A stretch of DNA of 64,000 nucleotides from Bin80 sp965208025. GTDB lineage: Bacteria; Bacteroidota; Rhodothermia; Rhodothermales; Bin80. A program made the position numbers and the translations under genes. Location: the NCBI GenBank assembly GCA_965208025.1, contig OZ242302.1:3658001-3722000 (forward strand). Reading direction: 5' to 3'. Below, in pieces: positions 8,634-19,175 of the stretch. Position 1 is the first letter of the stretch. The number at the start of each line of letters is the position of its first letter. The notes under the pieces were generated by a model that worked only from the letters and a program-made list of their open reading frames with translations, was not told the DNA's origin and did no database searches.

Positions 8634-9455
8634 ATGATCCCCAGCCCTTACGAAGAGCGTGTACTTCGGGAAATTTGTGCATGGAAGAATAAGCGTCCAT
8701 CTTGGTTAGAAGAGAAGGTGCGATGGTTGAATCAACCCCTAAGCCAGCTATCTAAGCACTTAACCAAGGTTCCTGGTGTTGAATGGACATTGGAGAATGT
8801 GGTTGCAGGCCTCGTTGAGTGTGCCAATGAAATTGCGCAAGATACAACTTCAATGCAGTCAACGATAACCGCTTTTCAAGACAAGGGGTATGATGTCATG
8901 GATCTTTCGGACATTTCCCAGCTTGATCTCGAAATAGTTGATGATGTGCTCGGAGGTATAGATCTACGCTATCAAAGCCTTACAGCTGTTCAGGGGGCGG
9001 TTGCAGGGCTTGCTGGCCTTGCTGGATTAGCCGCTGATATCGTCGCATTGGTTGCTCTAAACCTGCGGGCTACTGGGCAGATTGCCCTACATTGTGGATT
9101 TGATATTCGTCAACCAAGAGAGCGTGGCTATGCCTTGAATATCCTCAATATTGCGTTGCAGTCGGAAGAGAAAGATGCCAGGAATGCGCAGGTCCTCGCC
9201 AAGAAACACATGCGCTCGGCCATAGAACAAGCAACACTTGGGGCCGCACTTCGCGGCACTGCGCGCATTCTCGGAATACGTCTTATGAAATTGAAACTGG
9301 CACAGGTGATTCCAGTCGCCGCTGTGGTTGCAGGTGGAGGATTTAATGCCTATTATACCGCACGGGTGTGTGAGACAGCGACGCACCTTTATCAGGAACG
9401 TCGCTTGCGTGACAAATATGCCGATCGGGTACTGGACTCTATATTGGAACGATGA
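8634..9455 (+). CDS. EcsC family protein
   Basis: A 273-residue member of the EcsC family, named from Bacillus ecsC, whose biochemical role is not settled. It has the family's layout: an N-terminal helical part ending in 'ALVECANEIAQD'-like residues, a glycine/alanine hydrophobic patch 'GAVAGLAGLAGLAADIVALVALNLRATGQIA' (described here in pieces; about residues 120-150), then a helical tail. The Gly/Ala patch may touch membrane. The start codon lies inside a perfect 12-base palindrome ATCATTAATGAT (8627-8638) with no clear ribosome-binding site. Its stop overlaps the sulfatase start by 4 bases (ATGA). Confidence 0.8.
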   Translation: MIPSPYEERVLREICAWKNKRPSWLEEKVRWLNQPLSQLSKHLTKVPGVEWTLENVVAGLVECANEIAQDTTSMQSTITAFQDKGYDVMDLSDISQLDLEIVDDVLGGIDLRYQSLTAVQGAVAGLAGLAGLAADIVALVALNLRATGQIALHCGFDIRQPRERGYALNILNIALQSEEKDARNAQVLAKKHMRSAIEQATLGAALRGTARILGIRLMKLKLAQVIPVAAVVAGGGFNAYYTARVCETATHLYQERRLRDKYADRVLDSILER

Positions 9456-10885
9456 GGCGCTTCATTTACTTGTACTTGATCATGGTTTTGGCAGGCTGTT
9501 CCACAGCCGAGCAGCCAAACTTTGTCTTCATCCTCGCTGACGATCTGGGATATATGGATGTTGGGGCCTATAATCCAGATACGTTTTATGAGACACCAAA
9601 TATTGACCGTATAGCAGTTGAGGGAGTTCGTTTTACGCATGGATACGCAGCAGCACCAGTCTGCAGTCCGACCCGTGCGAGCCTGATGACTGGACTGTAT
9701 CCAGCAAGGTTGGCAACAACCGACTGGTTCGGCGCACCTCAACCCGAGGAAGTATCTCGGCATTGGACTCGAGATAAGCCGTTACTTCCAGCCAGTTACG
9801 AATCGCAACTCCCGCATGATAAAATTACGATCGCAGAAGCACTCTCCGCTGGAGGGTACCAGACCTTCTGGGCTGGAAAGTGGCATCTGGGGAATGAAGG
9901 CTCCTATCCCGAAGATCATGGATTTCAGATCAATCAAGGCGGCTGGGAACGGGGTGGTCCATATGGTCCAGGCAGATATTTCGTGCCATATGGAAACCCG
10001 CGTCTTGAAGACGGACCTGTGGGGGAGCATCTGCCTGCCAGACTGGCTAGCGAAACAATCCGGTTTATCCAATCCAATCAAGACCAACCTTTCCTGGCTT
10101 TTCTCTCATTCTACTCGGTCCATACTCCCCTCATGGCTCGTGAAGATCTTCAAGCAAAATATGAGGATAAGTCTGCACCGTCCACAGTTTGGGGAGTCGA
10201 AGGGGATCGTCAGGTGCGTCAGACGCAAAATCATCCTGTTTATGCAGGAATGATTGAAGCCATGGATGAAGCTATTGGACGCGTCCTCGAGACACTTGAT
10301 GAGTTGGGGCTTGCTATGAATACGGTGGTTATCTTTACTTCGGATAATGGCGGCCTCTCAACCTCCGAGGGGCACCCGACAAGTAATTTGCCTCTTCGGG
10401 CCGGGAAAGGATGGATGTATGAAGGAGGAATCCGTGAACCCCTCCTGATTCGATGGCCTGCACGCTTGAAAGGTGAACGCGTTGAAGATACTCCCGTTAC
10501 GAGCCCAGATTTTCTTCCAACCATGCTGCACATGGCCCGACTCCCGGCACCAGAAATCACCGATGGGATTAGTCTGTTACCACGCTTAACTGAACGGCGA
10601 GCAGTCAAACGAGATCTGTTCTGGCATTATCCGCATTATGGGAATCAAGGTGGGAGCCCTACAAGTGCTATACGACGTGAAAATTGGAAACTCATTCGTT
10701 TTTACGAAGATGGTCGGGAAGAACTTTATGATCTTAGTGTAGATATATCTGAATCAATAGACATGTCATCCGTTGAAACGGAAATCCTCAATGAACTTTC
10801 AAGCGATTTGGATTCGTGGCTCACGCTGGTGAATGCACGTTTTCCAAGCCCCAATGAAGCGATTAAAGAAGATGAACCATTATGA
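9452..10885 (+). CDS. Sulfatase lipoprotein (formylglycine-dependent, arylsulfatase type)
   Basis: Hydrolyses sulfate esters, probably of sulfated polysaccharides or glycans, outside the cytoplasm. The N-terminus 'MRRFIYLYLIMVLAGC' is a lipoprotein signal with lipobox LAGC (Cys16). Metal-binding 'ILADDLGYMD' follows. The sulfatase signature 'CSPTRASLMTG' (Cys71) is the site converted to formylglycine by a modifying enzyme, not encoded here. Further signatures 'AGKWHLG' and 'FTSDNGG' are present. Length 477 aa is typical. It overlaps both neighbours by 4 bases, so it is translated together with the EcsC-like protein and ClpX, an odd mixture of functions. Confidence 0.93.
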   Translation: MRRFIYLYLIMVLAGCSTAEQPNFVFILADDLGYMDVGAYNPDTFYETPNIDRIAVEGVRFTHGYAAAPVCSPTRASLMTGLYPARLATTDWFGAPQPEEVSRHWTRDKPLLPASYESQLPHDKITIAEALSAGGYQTFWAGKWHLGNEGSYPEDHGFQINQGGWERGGPYGPGRYFVPYGNPRLEDGPVGEHLPARLASETIRFIQSNQDQPFLAFLSFYSVHTPLMAREDLQAKYEDKSAPSTVWGVEGDRQVRQTQNHPVYAGMIEAMDEAIGRVLETLDELGLAMNTVVIFTSDNGGLSTSEGHPTSNLPLRAGKGWMYEGGIREPLLIRWPARLKGERVEDTPVTSPDFLPTMLHMARLPAPEITDGISLLPRLTERRAVKRDLFWHYPHYGNQGGSPTSAIRRENWKLIRFYEDGREELYDLSVDISESIDMSSVETEILNELSSDLDSWLTLVNARFPSPNEAIKEDEPL

Positions 10886-12159
10886 GTGACACAGGAAACG
10901 ATCAACGACTGAGCTGTTCATTTTGTAGCCGAACCAGTGATGAGGTCAATTCACTCGTTGCTGGCCGTGGGGAAGTATTTATCTGTGATCTCTGTATCAC
11001 AGATGCTCAGGTCATCTTGAGTGACTCTGAACCGCTCACACCCTCGGTCAAGCGCTCTGCCCCTGCAAAGAAAAAGAGTTCAAGGAAGAAGCTTCTGCCG
11101 AAGCAGATTAAGCAGGAATTGGACAAGTATGTGATCGGACAGGAGTATGCAAAAAAGTCCCTGGCCGTTGCAGTATACAATCACTATAAGCGTATAGATT
11201 CAAGGCACTATGTAACCGACTATAAAGATGTTGAAATTGAAAAATCAAATATCTTATTAGTGGGATCAAGCGGTACAGGAAAGACACTTCTCGCCCGTAC
11301 ACTCGCCAGAATTCTGGATGTACCGTTCTCAATTAGTGATGCAACATCCTTGACCGAGGCGGGCTATGTTGGTGAAGATGTAGAAACGATCCTCGCGAAC
11401 CTGCTCAGTGCGGCCGATTTTGAAGTGAATGATGCGGAGAGGGGGATCATTTTTATTGATGAAGTAGACAAGGTTGCTCGTAAGAGTCATAATGCCTCCA
11501 TCACACGAGATGTATCCGGTGAAGGCGTCCAGCAGGCTCTGCTGAAAGTACTCGAGGGAACCATTGCAGGGGTTCCTCCGAACGGAGGACGCAAGCACCC
11601 AGAGCAAAGTTTAGTCAATATTGATACGAGTGGAATCCTGTTCATCTGCGGAGGAGCATTTGAAGGACTGACCGAAATAATTGCTCGCAGACTTAACGTA
11701 AGCCGTATGGGATTCACATCAAATTCTTACCGACCTTTTGAGAGTTCAGATGCTGCCGTTCTGCAATTTGTTGAGCCAGAAGACCTTGTTCAGTATGGCC
11801 TGATTCCCGAGTTAATTGGTCGGCTACCCCTGACCGCCGCCTTGGCGCCTCTCTCCGATGAAGAAATGATGCGTATCCTTACCGTACCGAAAAATGCACT
11901 CATACGCCAGTATCAAAAATTACTGGCATTTGATGGCGTAGACCTCGTGTTTGACGATGCCGCCCTACAGAGTATCGTTCGGCGTGCACGAGCGATGGGA
12001 ACGGGTGCGCGGGGATTGCGAAGTGTTCTTGAACAGTCCATGCTGAATATCATGTTTGAGATTCACAGTCTGAAAGATGTTGGGGTATGTTACGTTACGG
12101 AGGAGACCATCTCACTGGGGACCCCACCGATTTACAAAAAACGCAAGGCCTCTGCGTGA
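10882..12159 (+). CDS. clpX: ATP-dependent Clp protease ATP-binding subunit ClpX
   Basis: AAA+ unfoldase that feeds substrates to ClpP. The 425 residues begin with the C4 zinc domain ('CSFC' at 12-15 and 'CDLC'), followed by 'LPKQIKQELDKYVIGQEYAKK', Walker A 'GSSGTGKT', Walker B 'GIIFIDEVDK', the 'GVQQALLKVLEGT' segment and pore/C-terminal motifs 'GARGLRS'. No clpP or tig lies beside it, unlike many genomes; instead it sits between a sulfatase and tamA. It overlaps the sulfatase by 4 bases and is followed after 4 bases by tamA, so its expression is probably tied to the envelope genes. Confidence 0.96.
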   Translation: MSDTGNDQRLSCSFCSRTSDEVNSLVAGRGEVFICDLCITDAQVILSDSEPLTPSVKRSAPAKKKSSRKKLLPKQIKQELDKYVIGQEYAKKSLAVAVYNHYKRIDSRHYVTDYKDVEIEKSNILLVGSSGTGKTLLARTLARILDVPFSISDATSLTEAGYVGEDVETILANLLSAADFEVNDAERGIIFIDEVDKVARKSHNASITRDVSGEGVQQALLKVLEGTIAGVPPNGGRKHPEQSLVNIDTSGILFICGGAFEGLTEIIARRLNVSRMGFTSNSYRPFESSDAAVLQFVEPEDLVQYGLIPELIGRLPLTAALAPLSDEEMMRILTVPKNALIRQYQKLLAFDGVDLVFDDAALQSIVRRARAMGTGARGLRSVLEQSMLNIMFEIHSLKDVGVCYVTEETISLGTPPIYKKRKASA

Positions 12160-12163
12160 TTGG

Positions 12164-14365
12164 ATGAAGCGATTGCTTGGGCTGGCCCTACTGGGGGTTG
12201 TGTTCTCGCCGTTAGCCCTTGCACAATCCGATCTCCTTGATGTAAACGAGAATACATCCGTTCGCCGTGTGGAATTCGGCTATGCGGATGCGGACCGTTA
12301 TCCATCCCGATTCACAGAGTCAGAACTGCGCTCATTCACCGCCGTTCGCCCACGACCTCGTTGGGTCTGGCTTCAAACAGTGCTCGGCAGGAAAACCCGT
12401 GACGATCATTTACTGAATCCGATTGAATTGCAAAGAGATGTGGTGCGCCTCCGTCAAGCATTCCGAGATGCTGGTTATCTTCAGACCTATGTGGATTATT
12501 CGGAGTCCATTCTTGATCAGGACAAAAACAGGATCAACATTCTATTCCTGATTACCCAAGGCCCCCCGGTGATCATTCAAGATGTTGCATTCTTTGCTGA
12601 AAACGGATATTTGGCGGAGAGTCTGGATGCAGAGTTGCGCACTGAATGGATAGATTTTCGAGATCAGACCAGCTTTGAAGTCGGGGATATATTTACAGAG
12701 TTTGAGAGGGTGCAGATTGAGGATAAGGTGGTGAACTGGTTCAAGGATCAAGGATATGCCTTTACCACACTTGAGACTTCGGTAACCGTTGATTCGGTGT
12801 ACAATGCGGCAGACATTAGCTTTCAGGTGGAGTCTGGGCCGCGAGGAGTCATTACGGAAATTAACATTGAGGGAGCGCCAGCGGTCGGATCACGAGTCAT
12901 TCTACGTGAGTTACCTTTTGAAGCAGGAGATGTATTTTCGCAGAAGAGTTTGACTGAGGGACAGCGCTCCCTATTGGCTTTGGGGCTGTTCAGTATCGTG
13001 CAGGTTACGATACCACCCCAGCCACGCGACTCTACGGTCATGGTGCAAATTAATCTTACTCCCGCTCGTCCGCGACATATCTCCGCAGAAACAGGCTATC
13101 ATCAACGAGAAGGACTGATTGGGGAGGGACGATTGACCCATCGTAATTTTTTGGGAGGCGGCAGAACCTTGAACCTTACAGCCCAGATACAGACCGGTTT
13201 ATTCGCAACTGCCGGAGTGAGTGCTCTATCCAAGCGGTCAGTTCGCGGCGCAGTTGCATTAACTCAACCACATCTGGGAATGAATGAATTACGCGGAATT
13301 CTGGAGCCCTTTATCCAGTATGAGCGGGATCCATTAGCAGGGCAGTCCGAGCTGCCGTTTGAGTTCAACCGACGCGAGTATGGGGTCTCTACAACCTTCA
13401 TTTATGGTTTGCGTCAGACGCGCCTTCTAAGTTTACGATACAGTCTTAGCCGGACCAAGAACTTCACTTCAAGTCGCTTGACCAATGCGTATGACAAGAG
13501 TGTTTTGTCTCTTGGTGGATCCATTGGATGGACAGACAATATCCTCCGCCCCAAACGTGGAATCGTCCTCCATCCACTCCTTGAGCAGGCAGGGGGGATT
13601 GGAACCTGGCTAGGTGCACGACCTTTCGGAGTGAACTACCTTAAAGCACAGCTCCTAATGGCAGGATACATTCCTCTTTCTGAACGTGTAAGTTTGACGG
13701 GGCGATTAAAAGTTGGGCGAATCTGGCCCAAAGGTGTCCCCCAAATGACTGTTTACAGTGTAGAAGGAGAAAAAGTGATTGACACACAATTTTTGCAGCC
13801 GACGGAGGATCGCTTTGATCTATTGAGATACTATCTTGGAGGGGCTGATGATGTTCGAGGGTGGAGCACCGGACTCGCAGGCCCCAAAGCAATCCGAGTT
13901 GAGGATGAGATTTCGGGAGACCAGATCCCTGAATCGCAGGGAGTATATGAACCGATTGGAGGCTTGGCTCGACTCGTTGCCAATGCGGAAACACAGATTC
14001 GAATCGGTGGGCCGTGGTATTGGGCGGCGTTCATTGATGCAGGAGCTGTTTCATCGGAAGTCGCGGAGAATTGCACGCAAGAGTTTTTTGAAGATGTGGA
14101 GTTGACGCGCAAGGTTCTCTTTCAATGCGGGTTTCGGGATGATGGGAAAATTACATTTCGACAGTTTAAGGTTGGGGCAGGATTAGGTCTGCGGTATGAT
14201 ACACCGATTGGTTTTATTCGCTTGGATATGGCCGCCAAGTTGAACCCGGATTCGCTGGATCTGCAGTCATCCGTAGATGTACTGACAACACCTGAGAGCC
14301 AAGATATACCCACGAATCCATGGTATCGCTATAATGTCCACCTCAGCATCGGGCAAACATTTTAG
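12164..14365 (+). CDS. tamA: Omp85-family outer-membrane assembly protein, TamA/BamA-like
   Basis: Outer-membrane protein with N-terminal POTRA repeats and a C-terminal 16-strand type barrel. I chose ATG 12164 because it gives a signal peptide 'MKRLLGLALLGVVFSPLALAQ'. POTRA-like units include 'LRQAFRDAGYLQTYVDYS', 'KDQGYAFTTLETSV' and 'GVITEINIEGAPAVGSRVILRELPFEAGD'. The barrel has 'FDLLRYYLGGADDVRGW', resembling the surface-antigen (D15) VRGY/F loop-6 motif, here VRGW. Being followed at once by a TamB-like gene makes TamA the better name than BamA. Length after trimming is 733 aa. The gene name rests on context. Confidence 0.85.
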   Translation: MKRLLGLALLGVVFSPLALAQSDLLDVNENTSVRRVEFGYADADRYPSRFTESELRSFTAVRPRPRWVWLQTVLGRKTRDDHLLNPIELQRDVVRLRQAFRDAGYLQTYVDYSESILDQDKNRINILFLITQGPPVIIQDVAFFAENGYLAESLDAELRTEWIDFRDQTSFEVGDIFTEFERVQIEDKVVNWFKDQGYAFTTLETSVTVDSVYNAADISFQVESGPRGVITEINIEGAPAVGSRVILRELPFEAGDVFSQKSLTEGQRSLLALGLFSIVQVTIPPQPRDSTVMVQINLTPARPRHISAETGYHQREGLIGEGRLTHRNFLGGGRTLNLTAQIQTGLFATAGVSALSKRSVRGAVALTQPHLGMNELRGILEPFIQYERDPLAGQSELPFEFNRREYGVSTTFIYGLRQTRLLSLRYSLSRTKNFTSSRLTNAYDKSVLSLGGSIGWTDNILRPKRGIVLHPLLEQAGGIGTWLGARPFGVNYLKAQLLMAGYIPLSERVSLTGRLKVGRIWPKGVPQMTVYSVEGEKVIDTQFLQPTEDRFDLLRYYLGGADDVRGWSTGLAGPKAIRVEDEISGDQIPESQGVYEPIGGLARLVANAETQIRIGGPWYWAAFIDAGAVSSEVAENCTQEFFEDVELTRKVLFQCGFRDDGKITFRQFKVGAGLGLRYDTPIGFIRLDMAAKLNPDSLDLQSSVDVLTTPESQDIPTNPWYRYNVHLSIGQTF

Positions 14366-17300
14366 GAGGCGGTGGATCTATCTATTCGCGGTGCTCTCCC
14401 TTTTCGGGTTAGTACAAACTCCTTGGTCCGTTGGTATGATCGGGCGCATCGCATTACGTAGCAGTGAGATTAATCTCACGTTTGATTCTATCCGTGGATT
14501 TTGGATGAACTCTCTGGAATTTAGGGAAATAGAGGGAAGTGTTTCTGGTCATTCAGTGAATATTGATACCGCCAGAGTTTCTGTTTCTGTGGGGAAATTA
14601 TTCACGCGTCGTCTCCATGCAAGAAAAGTCATCCTGATTGCCCCAAGAGTTCAGATCCAGCGTTTTTCAGTTGACCCAGTAGATGAATTGGACAGTAAGG
14701 AGAAGACAGAGCCAAGTCCGATTGATTTTCTGTGGGTTGAGTCCATAGATATTCAGAGCGGCAGTCTTTATCTGGAAGAGCATAATATCCGTGCATCTGG
14801 AGTTGAGATCAGAGGAACCTTGTCACCTGCAGCAGTAAAGATTGATACGTTGATTGGGGATGTAGGATGGGGGAAAGAGACCTTTCAGATTTCTTCAACT
14901 GCTCGCCTGCAGACGGACAAAGGAGTTTTTCATGTGGAAGAGTTGTCTGTGAAGGGGCCAGAGACTGTGATTCATGCTCACGGGTATGTGGGCAATCAAA
15001 CCGATCTCAATCTGCGGGCTGAACCACTTTCAAAGGATGTATCGCGTAACCTGATTCCCTCGTTGGATGAGGATCTGATGCTTGCCCTTGGAATCCACGG
15101 AGCGGGAGATTCATTGCATGTCTCCCTTGACTTGGCATCCAAGGATAGACTCGCTGTCAACTTACGTGGAAATACCCGAGTTGGAGTGCCATTCATTTCG
15201 GTGGATACACTGGAGTTCAAGAATTTTGACTTGGCGGCCCTGCTGCCGAATATTTCAGGGAACTTGAGTGGTGAGATCCAGGGTGAACTCAATGGAGCCT
15301 CATGGGACTCACTGAGCGGGAGCATGAAAGCAACTCTTCAATCCGGGACGCTCGCCAATTTTCCATTTGAATCCATGAGGTTCACTGGAGAGATGAACCA
15401 TGGAACTGTTCAGTTCAATTTTCATTCAGATCTTGGGACGGGAAGATTGGATCTGGTCGGCAATATGGATCCGCAACAAGGGATGGGAGAGTTCACAGGT
15501 GAGTTTCGGGATCTGAATACGAGAGTCCTTTCTGAACTGTACCCGAGCAATCTAAGTGGCAACCTTCGCGTGGAATGGGCAGAGAATTTCTCGGGGAGGG
15601 TTGACTTTCTACCGGGTAGGTTAGGGGGAGCAGACTTGACTGGAGGACATATCCGCTTGAATTCAGAGGACAGAGCACTGGAGTTTGTATCGGTTGTACA
15701 AATGGATTCAGCATTGATCATGCTGGAAGTGGATCGCCGCGAAACAGGTTTTGTTGGTCAATTGGATGTCAATGCTCTGAATGTGGGGACCGTGATGAAT
15801 CAAGAGAATTTGGAATCCGAAGTTAATCTCACAGCGCATGCGATGACGAACTGGCCCCCTGATATTATTCAGGTAGAAGTTGATCTCAGGCCTTCATTCT
15901 GGAAGCATTTCTCCCTCAAAGATGGACACATGGCTCTACAATTGGATGGGTTTAACTTGGATGCAAAGGGGCAAATTGGGTTTCCATCTGGGGAGGCTAC
16001 GATAGACGGACACGTAAATTTTAGTTCCGACACTCCCCGGTGGACATTGAAGCATGCTCAGATCACGGGGATTGATTTAAGCGATTTGGGTGTGGGGATT
16101 TCTACAAACCTGAATGCACAGATGAATCTATTTGGCCGTGGATTTAAGGATGCAAGCGGCGAATTGATCATACAACCATCCCGCGTGAATGACGAATCCA
16201 TCAACACGGGACGAATCGCACTGAACATGAACAATGGGGACGCGATGATAGAGAGCCATTTCGTGTTTGAATCTGGAAATATTCAGGCGACTACAAAGGT
16301 TAACCCATTTGCGGGGCAACTGGCGATAGGGCCTGCACAAGGCGTATTTGAAGGAATAAATCTTGGAGCGCTCGCTGGGTTGAACTCATTCTCTACGGAT
16401 CTATCTGGCTATATAGATAGCTTACGCTGGGATGGATTGGGCGCTGCAAACCTGCGCCTTGATGCGGGCAGCGTGAATGACATGAACATCTCAGGTGCAC
16501 AATTTGAGGTGAAAGCAGATCATGAGTTTGTCTCAATCAATGGGGATATTGAAGTGGGAGAGGGGAAGGTGCACATGGATCATGTACAGATCGGGTTGGA
16601 TCAGACACTTCTGGCACATGGATCATTACGAAATCTATCTTTGAAGAATCAAGGTGTTGGAGATGTGGAACTGAGTGGATCATTTGATATGAGTCTGGAC
16701 CGCGGAACTCCCCAGACGATGACCATCCATCATGCACATTTTCATTCAGATGAAGCGAATCTGGGGGATATACAGTTTGACCGAATCAGGATTGAAGGGA
16801 CTATGGAGGAGGGGAAGGTTCATTTCAACCAGTTTGATCTGTCCAGTAACATAGGCTATCTAAGAGCCGAAGGTGGGGTTTCTCTCTTTGAGGATTCCCC
16901 CGATTCACTTCAATTTCATGGTGCATTCACCAATGCAAGCCTACTTCAAGACTGGACTGGTAATGCCCCCTTGACTGGCGCGGTTGCGGATACCTTATGG
17001 GGAAACTTGACTCATCAGAACGATTCTCTTCAATGGAAGGTTGGAGTTGAGACTGGGCCCTTGGTATGGAATCGGGTTCGACTATTTCAGGGCATTGGAT
17101 ATGCAGAAGGAATCATCGAAAAATCCAAGCCCCAAATCACCCAAGCGGATCTAACCCTGGAACGACTTTCCATCCCAACTCTCTCCGTCCGACATACGTC
17201 CATCAATGCGGTCAAGAATCAAGACAAGATGCAGTATGGGGCTTTGATGGAAGTAGATGATCACCGGTCCCTATACATGGAGGCAGAATCAGATCTCGTC

Positions 17301-19175
17301 ACTCGTCAGGGCATCCTTGGGCGATTAGATTTGAATGTGGGTCAGGATGAATGGAATTTAGGCTCACCTGTGGAAATATCAACTGATGACGGGATTCAGA
17401 TCCGCTACTTCCTATTGGAGGGCCAGGCCCAGGAAGTGGCGATTGATGGTTTCCTGAATCCTGAAGACGAACAGCGGTTGGGGCTTAATCTTCACAATGT
17501 TCAGATATCACATTTTTCAGATATTCTTGGGCTTCCCGGTTTAGGTGGGATTGCGAATGCAGATTTATTTTTTCACGGACCAGCAACGGCTCCAGAGTTA
17601 AACGGGTCTGTGAACCTGAATGTGGATTCCGAATCTGAAGAGGTTGGGAGTCTATCTGCCAGAATTGGTTACAAAGATTATGGACTGGATCTGGAAGCCG
17701 ATTTTGTACACGTTGATGGCAGTTCGTTTTCCATGTCGGGTCTTCTTCCTCTTGATTTGAGGTTGAAAAAGGAACATGAAATTGTCTACCCTGATCCTTC
17801 CTTGACGCTAAAAGCTGACCAGTTTAATCTTGGATGGATCAGCCCTTTTCTGAGGCAGGATGAGGTTCGTGATGTACAGGGTAAATTGTCAGCCGATATT
17901 CAAGTCAGGGGATCATCTACCAAACCCAACTTGAACGGAACCCTCAATCTGGTTGAGGGGAGTGCAGTATTTCCCCAGATCAACATCAAGCCCAAAGGCT
18001 TTGAAGTAGATGCAGTGATGCGCCGTGACACGGTTCATGTTCAGAGCATGGTTGCTTCAAGTGGTCGGGGAGGAGTCGAGGGTAGCGGGTATTTGACGAT
18101 TTCGGATCCGATTGGGGTAGAGCTTACCATGGATTTGAATGATTTTCGAGTGGTAAATACTGCTCCCTATCTGGTTGATCTCAGCGGGAATGTTCTGGTC
18201 GGTGGACAAGCGCGTAGCCCAGATCTGACAGGAGAACTTGAAGTGACGAATGCAGTGATTCGACCGCAGGATGTCCCCGCAAATTTGGCAGACGGGACGA
18301 TCCAATTTTCAGAAATTGATCTTCAGATGCTCGAGCAGCATTTCAATATTCGGCCGGGTATGCGAGACATCGCTACTTCTACTTTCATGGATGCCTTATC
18401 GCTAGATCTATCCGTTGGTATCCCAGGGACCGCGCGGTTACAGGGCATCCAGAACCCAGAGATGACCATCTTGTTAGCTGGATCGGTCGTTCTCACGAAA
18501 GCACCGTATCAAGAACAGGAGTTGGTCGGGACGGTGAGTATAGTCCCTGAAATCAGTTATCTTCGCCAATTTGGGCGGCGTTTTGATATTCGGCGAGGTC
18601 GAGTCACCTTTGATGGGCCTATCTTTGCCCCGTACTTTGACCTCCAAGCTGCACTTGAAATCCCGAATCAAAGCGAACAGGGGGCACCCGTGACCATACT
18701 TCTGGATGCATCTGGTAAGGTACATGATTCCGAAACGCTTTCATTTGAATTGCGCAGTGAACCGATCCAACTTGATCGTGCAGATTTGATTTCATACATG
18801 GCAACAGGTAGACCGGCAGCAGACGCTTTTCAGTTGAGTGAAGGGGGAGCGCTCCAAAGCGGTAGTGATCTTGCGCTTCGGCAGCTATCCAACTTGGTTG
18901 CGGGCGCTGCAGGAGCAGGATTGGGATTGGATGTAGTACAGATTAATCCTGAACCTAGTGGTGTGGTGTGGCTCACGGCAGGCAAGTATGTATCCCGTAA
19001 TTTGTTTGCATCCGTAAAATGGCCAATCACAGCGGAAACGGGGACACAGAATACTCCTGCGGAGCACAATAGCGAGTTCGTGATTGAATACGGATTATTT
19101 CCTTGGCTCTTGGCTCGGATGCGTGGTGAAACAGGCGCTGCCGGACTCACATTATTATATCAGTATACATGGTGA
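14334..19175 (+). CDS. tamB: TamB-like translocation/lipid-transport protein (DUF490)
   Basis: A 1613-residue periplasm-spanning protein anchored by an N-terminal membrane segment ('IYLFAVLSLFGLVQTPWSVG'). Most of it is repetitive beta structure in the AsmA/TamB style ('GNLSGEIQGELNGASWDSLSG', 'GTLNLVEGSAVFPQINIKPKG'). The C-terminal DUF490 region has 'RRFDIRRGRVTFDGPIFAPYFDL' type sequence and ends in 'LLARMRGETGAAGLTLLYQYTW', with a terminal aromatic residue. TamB-family proteins are thought to form bridges carrying phospholipids to the outer membrane. The start overlaps tamA by 32 bases; the ATG at 14334 gives basic residues ahead of the anchor. It overlaps mlaE at its stop. Confidence 0.9.
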   Translation: MSTSASGKHFRRRWIYLFAVLSLFGLVQTPWSVGMIGRIALRSSEINLTFDSIRGFWMNSLEFREIEGSVSGHSVNIDTARVSVSVGKLFTRRLHARKVILIAPRVQIQRFSVDPVDELDSKEKTEPSPIDFLWVESIDIQSGSLYLEEHNIRASGVEIRGTLSPAAVKIDTLIGDVGWGKETFQISSTARLQTDKGVFHVEELSVKGPETVIHAHGYVGNQTDLNLRAEPLSKDVSRNLIPSLDEDLMLALGIHGAGDSLHVSLDLASKDRLAVNLRGNTRVGVPFISVDTLEFKNFDLAALLPNISGNLSGEIQGELNGASWDSLSGSMKATLQSGTLANFPFESMRFTGEMNHGTVQFNFHSDLGTGRLDLVGNMDPQQGMGEFTGEFRDLNTRVLSELYPSNLSGNLRVEWAENFSGRVDFLPGRLGGADLTGGHIRLNSEDRALEFVSVVQMDSALIMLEVDRRETGFVGQLDVNALNVGTVMNQENLESEVNLTAHAMTNWPPDIIQVEVDLRPSFWKHFSLKDGHMALQLDGFNLDAKGQIGFPSGEATIDGHVNFSSDTPRWTLKHAQITGIDLSDLGVGISTNLNAQMNLFGRGFKDASGELIIQPSRVNDESINTGRIALNMNNGDAMIESHFVFESGNIQATTKVNPFAGQLAIGPAQGVFEGINLGALAGLNSFSTDLSGYIDSLRWDGLGAANLRLDAGSVNDMNISGAQFEVKADHEFVSINGDIEVGEGKVHMDHVQIGLDQTLLAHGSLRNLSLKNQGVGDVELSGSFDMSLDRGTPQTMTIHHAHFHSDEANLGDIQFDRIRIEGTMEEGKVHFNQFDLSSNIGYLRAEGGVSLFEDSPDSLQFHGAFTNASLLQDWTGNAPLTGAVADTLWGNLTHQNDSLQWKVGVETGPLVWNRVRLFQGIGYAEGIIEKSKPQITQADLTLERLSIPTLSVRHTSINAVKNQDKMQYGALMEVDDHRSLYMEAESDLVTRQGILGRLDLNVGQDEWNLGSPVEISTDDGIQIRYFLLEGQAQEVAIDGFLNPEDEQRLGLNLHNVQISHFSDILGLPGLGGIANADLFFHGPATAPELNGSVNLNVDSESEEVGSLSARIGYKDYGLDLEADFVHVDGSSFSMSGLLPLDLRLKKEHEIVYPDPSLTLKADQFNLGWISPFLRQDEVRDVQGKLSADIQVRGSSTKPNLNGTLNLVEGSAVFPQINIKPKGFEVDAVMRRDTVHVQSMVASSGRGGVEGSGYLTISDPIGVELTMDLNDFRVVNTAPYLVDLSGNVLVGGQARSPDLTGELEVTNAVIRPQDVPANLADGTIQFSEIDLQMLEQHFNIRPGMRDIATSTFMDALSLDLSVGIPGTARLQGIQNPEMTILLAGSVVLTKAPYQEQELVGTVSIVPEISYLRQFGRRFDIRRGRVTFDGPIFAPYFDLQAALEIPNQSEQGAPVTILLDASGKVHDSETLSFELRSEPIQLDRADLISYMATGRPAADAFQLSEGGALQSGSDLALRQLSNLVAGAAGAGLGLDVVQINPEPSGVVWLTAGKYVSRNLFASVKWPITAETGTQNTPAEHNSEFVIEYGLFPWLLARMRGETGAAGLTLLYQYTW

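Noticed and set aside
13641..14112. Several antisense and plus-strand frames inside tamA
   Set aside because: Shadows of the tamA reading frame with no motifs.
12164..14365. BamA as the name for the Omp85 gene
   Set aside because: Directly followed by a TamB-like gene; no skp/lpxD-type neighbours of bamA.
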